Assembly (NCBI RefSeq): GCF_029223485.1
Contig: NZ_JARHTP010000010.1
Location: 1-64,000 of the forward strand
Direction: 5' to 3'
Source: Streptomyces coacervatus
GTDB lineage: Bacteria > Actinomycetota > Actinomycetes > Streptomycetales > Streptomycetaceae
Length of the DNA: 64,000 nt
A program made the translations under genes and the position numbers. The notes below the pieces were generated by a model. The model searched no databases, had not been told where the DNA came from, and saw nothing but the letters and a program-made list of their open reading frames with translations. Shown here one piece after another: positions 34,287 through 41,864 of this stretch (position 1 is the first letter of the stretch; each line of letters starts with the position of its first letter).

Positions 34287-35090
34287 CTGGGCAAGCGACA
34301 GCCCGAAGGCCCGCCGCCCGCACCCGCGGTGCAGCGCATCCGACTGCGCTACACCAAGCGCGGCCGCCTCCGGTTCACCAGCCACCGTGACTTCCAGCGC
34401 GCCTTCGAGCGTGCGCTGCGCCGTGCCGAGGTGCCCATGGCGTACTCGGCAGGGTTCACACCGCATCCGAAGGTGTCGTACGCCAATGCCGCACCCACCG
34501 GCACGGGCAGTGAGGCGGAATATCTGGAGATCGCCCTCACCGAGGCGCGGGATCCGGAGAAACTGAGAGCCCTGCTCGACGAGTCGCTGCCCGCCGGGCT
34601 CGACGTCGTCGACGCGGTAGAGGCCAGAACCTCCGGTCTCGCCGACCGGCTCACGGCTTCCGTGTGGGAGCTGCGGCTGGACGGGGTGGACCCGGCTCAG
34701 GCCGAGCGGGCCGTTTCGGCCTTCACCACGGCCGAGGCCGTCGAGGTCCAGCGCACGACCAAGAACGGCGTCCGCACCTTCGACGCCCGCTCCGCAGTCG
34801 TACAACTTGAAACGCATAGTGAACCGGCTGATAGGCCGACCGACCAGCCCTGTGCGATACTGCGGCTGGTTGTTCGGCACGTGACGCCTGCCGTACGACC
34901 CGACGACGTCCTGTCCGGTCTCCGCGCCGTGGCCGACCTGGCGCCGCCGGTCCCCGCAGCGGTGACCAGGCTGGCGCAGGGGCTGTTCGATGAAGAGACC
35001 GGCACGGTGACCGACCCGCTCGCGCCCGACCGCGAGGCAGCGACGGCCCCTACGGCCGATTCCGCTGCCGCCGCGAAGGCGTCGGCGTAA
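34287..35090 (+). CDS. TIGR03936 family protein, partner of the radical SAM protein (DUF2344)
   Basis: The conserved core (RIRLRYTKRGRLRFTSHRDF, then SAGFTPHPKVSYANAAPTG) is diagnostic of the family usually fused to or beside TIGR03960 radical SAM proteins; function unknown. The start is debatable. GTG 34329 is the first orthodox start (253 residues). However, coding-like sequence (GKRQPEGPPPAPA) extends to a CTG at 34287, which has a GAAGGA site 10 nt upstream and begins 6 nt after the previous stop. I report that longer form (267 residues) as the likelier. The C-terminus is Ala-rich. Confidence 0.82.
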   Translation: MGKRQPEGPPPAPAVQRIRLRYTKRGRLRFTSHRDFQRAFERALRRAEVPMAYSAGFTPHPKVSYANAAPTGTGSEAEYLEIALTEARDPEKLRALLDESLPAGLDVVDAVEARTSGLADRLTASVWELRLDGVDPAQAERAVSAFTTAEAVEVQRTTKNGVRTFDARSAVVQLETHSEPADRPTDQPCAILRLVVRHVTPAVRPDDVLSGLRAVADLAPPVPAAVTRLAQGLFDEETGTVTDPLAPDREAATAPTADSAAAAKASA

Positions 35091-35344
35091 GGAAGGTCCC
35101 GCGAAGGACGGACGTCGAAGCGCCGCCCTCGTACTCGGGAGCCACCTGGGTCGGGCAGCGCACCGACCAGAAGACTTTCGCCAGGCCGTACGCATTCGGT
35201 GTACGGAACCGGCGAGACAGGACACGGAAAGCTCCCGTGCGGCGCCCGCGCCCCGGACGGCGGCACCGCGCATCGCGCGAGCCGCGGACGTCACCGGCGA
35301 TCAACGTCGGACCAGGCGCGGCGCCCGGGAGCCCGACGGGAGAA

Positions 35345-38300
35345 ATGCCCGCATGCTCGAACCGACCGAACCCACTGAGGGTTCCGAACTGAACACCCCC
35401 AGCGACACCCTGCCGCCGCGTCGTCGGCGCCGTGCCGCTTCACGCCCGGCGGGTCCCCCCGTCGCGGCCGCCTCCGAAACCCCGGAGGAGACCGTCGCGC
35501 CGGCCATACCGGCCGACAGCGATATCGACACCGACATCGACAAGAAGGCCGACGAGGACGAGGCCGCCGAGGTGGCGGTCACGGCCGAGGCCGAAGAGCT
35601 CGAAAAGGTCGAGGAGACCGAAGAGGCCGTGCCCGTCGCGCGTACGCGTCGTCGTGCGACCCGTCGTGTGTCCGCGCCTGCCGCGGCGCCCGCGGCCGCC
35701 GAGACCGTCGTGCCCGCCGCCGCTCCGGTCGAGGACCGGGAGAGCGCGGCTGTCGCCGAGGTTCCGGCCGAGGCCGGCGAGGACGCTGCTCCGCGTCGTA
35801 CGCGTCGTCGTGCCACGCGCCGGGTGTCCGCACCGGGCGCGGCGCCTGTGAGCGTGGCGGCGCCCGCTGCCGAGGACGCCGAGACGCCCGCCGTTGCCGA
35901 GGCGCCTGCCGCCGAGGCCGTCGAGCCGGCCGAGGACGCTGCTCCGCCCCGTACCCGTCGTCGTGCCACGCGCCGCGTGGCCACGCCGGCCGAGGAGACC
36001 GCCGGCACCGAAGAGGCGCCCGCTGCCGAGGCGCCCGTCACCGTCCCTGCCACCGAGCAGGCCGAGGAGGACGGCGCCCCGCGGCGTACTACGCGTCGAA
36101 GGGCCGCCCGTAAGGCCGCGACCGGGTTCTCCGCGCCCGCGCAGGCCGCCGGTGTCGCCGAGGACGCCGAGAGCGCCGAGGACGAGGGGCCGCGGCGGCC
36201 GGCGCGGCCTGCCGTCGCCGTGTTCCAGGCGCCCGTGTTCACCGAGCCGCAGTTCCAGACGCCGCTGCGGGCCGCTGCGGCAGCGGCCGCCGAGGCCGCG
36301 GAGCCGGAGGCCGAGCCGGAGGAGCTCCCGGAGGAGCAGGCCGGTGCCCGGCGCCGGCGCCGTCGTCGGGGTGCCGCGTTCGGCGAGGAGGCCGAGCCGC
36401 AGGCCGCCGAGACCGCCGTGGAGGACGAGTCGGAGGAGGCCGAGGAGTCGGCCGAGGACGCCGCCGAGGGCGACGAGTCCGAGGAGACCGGTTCGCGCCG
36501 TCGCCGCCGCCGGGGCGGCCGTCGCCGCCGTCGTGGCGAGTCGGCCGAGTCCGCCGGTGAGGACGAGTCGGAGGAGTCCGACGAGCTTGCCGCCGAGCAG
36601 GCTGCACAGGATGCCGAGGACACCGCCGAGCAGGTCGAGGACGACGAGGAGGACGAGGCCGGAGAGGGCGGCGGGTCGAGCGCCAGCAGCCGTCGGCGTC
36701 GTCGCCGGCGCCGTCGGACCGGTGACTCCTCCGTGGACACGGAGCCCGGCGAGGGCGACCCCGAGCGCACCGTCGTCAAGGTCCGCGAGCCGCGTCCCCC
36801 GCGGGAAAGGGGTGCCGAGCCGTCCGACGAGGTGCAGTCCATCAAGGGCTCGACCCGTCTGGAGGCCAAGAAGCAGCGCCGCCGCGAGGGCCGCGAGCAG
36901 GGCCGCCGCCGAGTCCCGATCATCACCGAGGCCGAGTTCCTGGCCCGCCGTGAGGCCGTCGAGCGTGTGATGGTCGTCCGGCAGAGCGGTGAGCGCACGC
37001 AGATCGGCGTCCTGGAGGACGGCGTGCTCGTCGAGCACTACGTCAACAAGGAGCAGTCGACCTCGTACGTCGGCAACGTCTACCTGGGCAAGGTCCAGAA
37101 CGTGCTGCCGTCGATGGAGGCCGCCTTCATCGACATCGGCAAGGGCCGCAATGCTGTGCTCTACGCCGGTGAGGTCAACTTCGAGGCGCTGGGCATGGCC
37201 AACGGCCCGCGCCGTATCGAGTCCGCCCTGAAGTCCGGCCAGTCCGTCCTCGTCCAGGTGACGAAGGACCCGATCGGGCACAAGGGCGCGCGTCTGACCA
37301 GCCAGGTCTCCCTACCGGGCCGCTACCTCGTGTACGTCCCCGAGGGCTCGATGACCGGCATCAGCCGCAAGCTGCCCGACACCGAGCGGGCCCGGCTGAA
37401 GACCATCCTCAAGAAGATCGTCCCCGAGGACGCGGGCGTCATCGTGCGCACCGCCGCCGAGGGCGCGAGCGAGGACGAGCTGCGCCGTGATGTCGAGCGA
37501 CTGCAGGCGCAGTGGGAGGACATCCAGAAGAAGTCGAAGAACGGCAACGCCCCGACGCTGCTGTACGGCGAGCCGGACATGACCGTCCGTGTCGTCCGCG
37601 ACATCTTCAACGAGGACTTCACCAAGGTCGTCGTCAGCGGTGACGAGGCCTGGGAGACCATCCACGGATACGTCTCGCACGTCGCGCCCGACCTGGCCGA
37701 CCGGCTGTCGAAGTGGACCTCCGAGGTCGACGTCTTCGCCACGTACCGGATCGACGAGCAGCTCTCCAAGGCGCTGGACCGCAAGGTCTGGCTGCCCAGC
37801 GGCGGTTCCCTGGTGATCGACCGGACCGAGGCGATGGTCGTCGTCGACGTCAACACCGGCAAGTTCACCGGCCAGGGCGGCAACCTGGAGGAGACGGTCA
37901 CCAGGAACAACCTGGAGGCGGCCGAGGAGATCGTGCGTCAGCTGCGGCTGCGCGACCTCGGCGGCATCATCGTCATCGACTTCATCGACATGGTGCTGGA
38001 GTCCAACCGGGACCTGGTGCTGCGGCGCCTGCTGGAGTGCCTGGGCCGGGACCGTACGAAGCACCAGGTCGCCGAGGTCACCTCGCTGGGCCTGGTCCAG
38101 ATGACCCGCAAGCGGGTCGGCCAGGGCCTGCTGGAGTCCTTCTCCGAGACCTGCGTCCACTGCAACGGCCGCGGTGTCATCGTGCACATGGAGCAGCCGA
38201 CCTCCGTCGGTGGCGGCGGCAAGCGCAAGAAGCGCGGCCGTGGCGGCGACGGGCATGTCCACGAGCACGAGGCCGCGTCGGCCGTCGAGGCTCCGGAGGC

Positions 38301-39162
38301 CGTCGAGGAGACCGAGGCCGAGATCGCTGCCGAGGTTGCGGCGCCGGTCGCGCTGTCCGAGCCCGCCTTCGCGCCCGACGAGGAGCTGTACAGCAGCGTC
38401 GCCGAGGCGGAGGCCGCGGTCGGCCGTGGCCGTTCGCGGCGCCGGGCGAGCCGGCGGGCGTCGTCCCCGGCGGGTGCGCCGAGGCGCGAGGACGCCAGGC
38501 GTGAGGAGACGAAGGCCGAGGTGCCGACGGCTCAGGACGTGACGGCCGAGGCGGAGCTCGTGGTGCAGCCGGAGCCGGCCGCCGAGGCACTGGCCGAGCC
38601 CGTTGCCGTAGAGGTTGCCGTGGTCGAGGCCGCGCCGGCCGAGGCTCCGGCCGTCGAGGAGGCCGCGCCCAAGGGGCGTACGCGCCGTCGTGCGACCCGC
38701 AAGGTGTCCGCGCCGGCCGGGTCGCCCGCGGGGGCCGAGGCCGCCGTGGTGACGGTCGCCGAGACCGCGCCCGTGGCCGAGGCTCCGGTGGCGGCGGAGG
38801 CAGCTGCCCCGACCGAGGCGCCCGCTGAGGCTGCCGCTCCGGCCCGCCCGCGGCGCCGTGCGGTGCGCAAGGCGACCGCGCCCACCGCGTCCGAGGAGGC
38901 GGCCGTCGTGGTCGTCCCGTCGGGTGCGGAGGAGTCCGCGGCCGCGGAGGAGACCGCCGAGGAGGCGGCTCCGGCCAAGAAGACGGCCCGTAAGACGGCC
39001 AAGAAGGCCACCGCGAAGAAGGCCGCCACCAAGAAGACCGCGGCCAAGAAGACTGCGGCGAAGAAGGTCACGGCCAAGAAGGCGGCGACGACCGCCAAGA
39101 CGGCCGCGGCCAAGTCGACGGCGAAGAAGACCGCGGTCTCGGCCGCCGCCGACGAGAGCTGA
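35345..39162 (+). other. Start context and extent of the RNase E transcript
   Basis: GACGGGAGAA precedes two closely spaced ATGs. ATG 35345 is out of frame; ATG 35353 opens the rne frame. The 262-nt gap upstream (35091-35352) holds no open frame with coding bias and may be a long 5' leader. Confidence 0.4.
35353..39162 (+). CDS. rne: Ribonuclease E/G (RNase ES)
   Basis: A 1269-residue endoribonuclease for rRNA and mRNA processing. The catalytic core is central (~residues 530-960): the S1 RNA-binding domain (VGNVYLGKVQNVLPSMEAAFIDIG), the DNase I-like domain with GGIIVIDFIDM, and the zinc-link CVHCNGRG. The core is flanked by a ~520-residue N-terminal and a ~310-residue C-terminal low-complexity acidic/Ala/Arg region. 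Both carry copies of TRRRATRRVSAP. The extreme C-terminus is Lys/Ala-rich and histone-H1-like. The arrangement with flanking arms on both sides matches S. coelicolor RNase ES. Confidence 0.96.
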   Translation: MLEPTEPTEGSELNTPSDTLPPRRRRRAASRPAGPPVAAASETPEETVAPAIPADSDIDTDIDKKADEDEAAEVAVTAEAEELEKVEETEEAVPVARTRRRATRRVSAPAAAPAAAETVVPAAAPVEDRESAAVAEVPAEAGEDAAPRRTRRRATRRVSAPGAAPVSVAAPAAEDAETPAVAEAPAAEAVEPAEDAAPPRTRRRATRRVATPAEETAGTEEAPAAEAPVTVPATEQAEEDGAPRRTTRRRAARKAATGFSAPAQAAGVAEDAESAEDEGPRRPARPAVAVFQAPVFTEPQFQTPLRAAAAAAAEAAEPEAEPEELPEEQAGARRRRRRRGAAFGEEAEPQAAETAVEDESEEAEESAEDAAEGDESEETGSRRRRRRGGRRRRRGESAESAGEDESEESDELAAEQAAQDAEDTAEQVEDDEEDEAGEGGGSSASSRRRRRRRRRTGDSSVDTEPGEGDPERTVVKVREPRPPRERGAEPSDEVQSIKGSTRLEAKKQRRREGREQGRRRVPIITEAEFLARREAVERVMVVRQSGERTQIGVLEDGVLVEHYVNKEQSTSYVGNVYLGKVQNVLPSMEAAFIDIGKGRNAVLYAGEVNFEALGMANGPRRIESALKSGQSVLVQVTKDPIGHKGARLTSQVSLPGRYLVYVPEGSMTGISRKLPDTERARLKTILKKIVPEDAGVIVRTAAEGASEDELRRDVERLQAQWEDIQKKSKNGNAPTLLYGEPDMTVRVVRDIFNEDFTKVVVSGDEAWETIHGYVSHVAPDLADRLSKWTSEVDVFATYRIDEQLSKALDRKVWLPSGGSLVIDRTEAMVVVDVNTGKFTGQGGNLEETVTRNNLEAAEEIVRQLRLRDLGGIIVIDFIDMVLESNRDLVLRRLLECLGRDRTKHQVAEVTSLGLVQMTRKRVGQGLLESFSETCVHCNGRGVIVHMEQPTSVGGGGKRKKRGRGGDGHVHEHEAASAVEAPEAVEETEAEIAAEVAAPVALSEPAFAPDEELYSSVAEAEAAVGRGRSRRRASRRASSPAGAPRREDARREETKAEVPTAQDVTAEAELVVQPEPAAEALAEPVAVEVAVVEAAPAEAPAVEEAAPKGRTRRRATRKVSAPAGSPAGAEAAVVTVAETAPVAEAPVAAEAAAPTEAPAEAAAPARPRRRAVRKATAPTASEEAAVVVVPSGAEESAAAEETAEEAAPAKKTARKTAKKATAKKAATKKTAAKKTAAKKVTAKKAATTAKTAAAKSTAKKTAVSAAADES

Positions 39163-39188
39163 GCAGCAGTACAGCTGAGCAGCAGTAC
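39157..39188 (+). repeat. 16-bp perfect tandem duplication spanning the rne stop codon
   Basis: AGCTGAGCAGCAGTAC occurs at 39157-39172 and again at 39173-39188. The TGA of rne is at 39160-39162 in the first unit. Confidence 0.92.
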
Positions 39189-39244
39189 GCAGGGGTGCGG
39201 CCGGTCGATGTGATCGGCCGCATACCTGTGGGGCCCGGCCCGGT

Positions 39245-39302
39245 TTGACCCCCTCGGGCACAGCCCCGTAACCTTGACCGTCGGCGTGTCCACAGATATA
39301 GG
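39245..39302 (+). promoter_or_regulatory. Tandem promoters upstream of rplU
   Basis: TTGACC (39245-39250), 18 nt, TAACCT (39269-39274) forms one sigma-70-like promoter. TTGACC (39274-39279), 17 nt, TATAGG (39297-39302) forms a second. They would give a leader of about 120-155 nt before rplU. Confidence 0.65.
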
Positions 39303-39434
39303 ACGCGCCACATCCCCGTAAACCTCTTCCTCCAGAGCGCTGGGTGCTCCGCACCGGCCGCTCACGGAGAGGCTGCCCGTGCCGGGTGGCTGGACTGCGG
39401 GGGTGCCGTTCCCGAGCGAGAGAGTGAGATCCGC

Positions 39435-39755
39435 GTGTACGCCATCGTGCGCAGCGGTGGTCGCCAGCACAAGGTTGCTGTCGGCGACATCGTTGAGGTT
39501 GACAAGATTTCCACTGCCAAGGTTGGCGACACGGTCGAGCTCTCGACCCTGCTCGTTGTCGACGGCGACGCTGTGACCAGCGACCCGTGGGTGCTGGCCG
39601 GCATCAAGGTCCAGGCCGAGGTCGTGGACCACCACAAGGGCGTCAAGATCGACATCCTTCGCTACAAGAACAAGACCGGTTACCGCCGTCGTCAGGGCCA
39701 CCGCCAGCAGTACACGGCGATCAAGGTCACTGAGATCCCCGCGGCTGCGAAGTAA
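39435..39755 (+). CDS. rplU: 50S ribosomal protein L21
   Basis: A 106-residue large-subunit protein binding 23S rRNA. MYAIVRSGGRQHKVAVGDIVEV is the conserved N-terminus and YKNKTGYRRRQGHRQQYT the L21 signature. GTG start with GAGAGTGAGA upstream. It forms an operon with rpmA (14-bp gap) and is preceded by a long leader with two candidate promoters, suggesting transcription independent of rne. Confidence 0.98.
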   Translation: MYAIVRSGGRQHKVAVGDIVEVDKISTAKVGDTVELSTLLVVDGDAVTSDPWVLAGIKVQAEVVDHHKGVKIDILRYKNKTGYRRRQGHRQQYTAIKVTEIPAAAK

Positions 39756-39769
39756 GGGACTGAGGAGAG

Positions 39770-40024
39770 ATGGCACACAAGAAGGGCGCATCGTCCACCC
39801 GGAACGGTCGCGACTCCAATGCCCAGCGGCTCGGCGTGAAGCGCTTCGGCGGTCAGGTCGTCAACGCTGGTGAGATCCTGGTCCGCCAGCGCGGCACCCA
39901 CTTCCACCCCGGTTCGGGCGTCGGCCGTGGCGGCGACGACACGCTGTTCGCGCTGAACGCCGGTGCGGTGGAGTTCGGTACCCACCGTGGCCGTAAGGTC
40001 GTGAACATCGTTCCGGTCGCCTGA
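39770..40024 (+). CDS. rpmA: 50S ribosomal protein L27
   Basis: An 84-residue protein near the peptidyl-transferase centre. It begins MAHKKGASSTRNGRDSNAQR with no N-terminal extension, so no Prp-type cleavage is needed, unlike in Firmicutes. RGTHFHPGSGVGRGGDDTLFA is conserved. GAGGAGA precedes the ATG. A terminator-like hairpin follows before obg. Confidence 0.98.
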   Translation: MAHKKGASSTRNGRDSNAQRLGVKRFGGQVVNAGEILVRQRGTHFHPGSGVGRGGDDTLFALNAGAVEFGTHRGRKVVNIVPVA

Positions 40025-40070
40025 GTCTTCTGATTCACGGCTAGACCGAGCGATTCGTTCGGATCCTTCG

Positions 40071-40117
40071 CGAGGCGGACCTCACTTCCCTTGTGGGAAG
40101 GCGGGTCCGCCTTTCGC
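40071..40117 (+). terminator. Hairpin between rpmA and obg
   Basis: The outer stem AGGCGGACC/GGTCCGCCT encloses an inner CTTCCC-TTGT-GGGAAG hairpin, followed by TTTCG. It may act as a partial terminator that sets the ribosomal protein to Obg ratio. Confidence 0.7.
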
Positions 40118-40170
40118 GTGTTACAGCAGAGACATATCCGTACGTTTTTGAAGTGCTGGAGGCACCCCAG

Positions 40171-41613
40171 ATGACCACCTTCGTGGACCGCGTCGAGCTG
40201 CACGTCGCCGCGGGTAACGGAGGTCACGGCTGTGCCTCCGTCCACCGTGAGAAGTTCAAGCCGCTGGGCGGACCCGACGGCGGCAACGGCGGGCGCGGCG
40301 GCGATGTGATCCTCACCGTCGACCAGTCGATCACCACGCTGCTCGACTACCACCACTCCCCGCACCGCAAGGCCACCAACGGCAAGCCCGGTGAGGGCGG
40401 CAACCGGTCGGGGAAGGACGGTCAGGACCTCGTTCTTCCCGTGCCGGACGGCACCGTCGTCCTCGACACGGCGGGCAATGTCCTCGCCGACCTGGTCGGA
40501 CACGGCACGTCGTACGTCGCCGCGCAGGGCGGCCGCGGCGGGCTCGGCAACGCGGCGCTCGCGTCGGCGCGGCGCAAGGCGCCGGGGTTCGCGCTGCTCG
40601 GTGTGCCCGGTGATCTGCAGGACATCGTCCTGGAGCTGAAGACGGTCGCGGATGTGGCGCTGGTGGGGTACCCGAGCGCCGGCAAGTCCTCGCTGATCTC
40701 GGTGCTGAGCGCGGCGAAGCCGAAGATCGCGGACTATCCGTTCACGACGCTCGTGCCGAACCTGGGTGTCGTCACGGCAGGTTCGACCGTGTACACCATC
40801 GCGGATGTGCCGGGGCTGATTCCGGGCGCCAGCCAGGGCAAGGGACTGGGCCTTGAGTTTCTCCGGCACGTGGAGCGGTGCAGCGTGCTGGTGCATGTGC
40901 TGGACACGGCGACGCTGGAGTCCGAGCGGGACCCCGTCTCCGACCTCGATGTCATCGAGGAGGAGCTGAAGCAGTACGGCGGGCTCGACCGGCGGCCGCG
41001 GATCGTCGTACTGAACAAGACCGACGTACCGGACGGCAAGGACCTCGCCGAGATGGTGCGGCCGGATCTGGAGGCACGGGGGTACCGGGTCTTCGAGGTG
41101 TCCGCTGTCGCCCATCTCGGGCTGAAGGAACTGTCGTTCGCGCTGGCCGACCTGGTGGCGAAGGCGCGCGCCGCGAAGCCGAAGGAAGAGGCGACGCGGA
41201 TCGTCATCCGGCCCAAGGCCGTCGACGACGCGGGCTTCACGGTGACGCGCGAGGACGACGGGCTGTTCCGGGTGCGGGGCGAGAAGCCCGAGCGCTGGGT
41301 GCGGCAGACGGACTTCAACAACGACGAGGCCGTGGGGTATCTCGCGGACCGGCTCAACCGCCTTGGTGTGGAAGAGGAGTTGATGAAGGCGGGGGCCCGG
41401 TCGGGCGACGGAGTCGCCATCGGGCCCGAGGACAACGCCGTTGTCTTCGACTGGGAGCCGACGGTGATGGCCGGGGCGGAGATGCTGGGGCGTCGTGGTG
41501 AGGACCACCGGTTCGAGGCGCCGAGGCCTGCGGCGCAGCGGCGGCGGGACCGGGATGCCGAGCGGGACGAGGCCATGCGGGAGTACGGGGGGTTTGAACC
41601 GTTCGGTGAGTAG
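40171..41613 (+). CDS. obg: Obg GTPase
   Basis: A 480-residue essential GTPase linked to ribosome assembly and, in Streptomyces, to the onset of aerial growth. It has an N-terminal glycine-rich Obg fold (AAGNGGHGC, GGPDGGNGGRGGD), a GTPase domain with G1 GYPSAGKSS (166-174), DVPG in G3 and NKTD in G4, and a C-terminal OCT domain (GLFRVRGEKPERWV). An Arg/Glu-rich tail ends the chain. The ATG at 40171 (GGAGGCACCCC upstream) starts the conserved MTTFVDRVELHV; the earlier in-frame codon at 40093 falls in the terminator region. Confidence 0.97.
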   Translation: MTTFVDRVELHVAAGNGGHGCASVHREKFKPLGGPDGGNGGRGGDVILTVDQSITTLLDYHHSPHRKATNGKPGEGGNRSGKDGQDLVLPVPDGTVVLDTAGNVLADLVGHGTSYVAAQGGRGGLGNAALASARRKAPGFALLGVPGDLQDIVLELKTVADVALVGYPSAGKSSLISVLSAAKPKIADYPFTTLVPNLGVVTAGSTVYTIADVPGLIPGASQGKGLGLEFLRHVERCSVLVHVLDTATLESERDPVSDLDVIEEELKQYGGLDRRPRIVVLNKTDVPDGKDLAEMVRPDLEARGYRVFEVSAVAHLGLKELSFALADLVAKARAAKPKEEATRIVIRPKAVDDAGFTVTREDDGLFRVRGEKPERWVRQTDFNNDEAVGYLADRLNRLGVEEELMKAGARSGDGVAIGPEDNAVVFDWEPTVMAGAEMLGRRGEDHRFEAPRPAAQRRRDRDAERDEAMREYGGFEPFGE

Positions 41614-41639
41614 GCCGCCGGCGGTTTGGTGCTGGTGAC

Positions 41640-41710
41640 TGGGGGCTCCGCCCCCAGACCCCCGTTTCGGCCCTTAAGGGGCCTCGTCCTCAAACGCCGG
41701 ACGGGCTGGG
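41640..41710 (-). repeat. Dispersed Streptomyces intergenic repeat, family B, copy 2
   Basis: Inverted relative to the copy at 2879. On the minus strand CAGCCCGTCCGGCGTTTGAG and GACGAGGCC are followed by GGGGGTCTGGGGGCGGAGCC and its CCCCC complement. It sits just after obg and could terminate its transcript. Confidence 0.72.
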
Positions 41711-41864
41711 TGGTGCCGACCGGCGCCGAGAGTGTTAACGCCCGGAAAACTTGTGGCGTATCCCAGGGCAACCCCTTCGCTTTTCGGTGAGTCGTACAGG
41801 GCAGTGCGGATGAGGATCTTGGATCCTCCCGCAGCCAACTGCCCTTCAGATTCCCGGAGTCGAC

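Noticed and set aside
37312..39354. 680-residue minus-strand frame opposite rne
   Set aside because: It mirrors the repetitive Ala/Glu/Arg codons of rne. Its LGRRGL-like repeats are a by-product of those codons.
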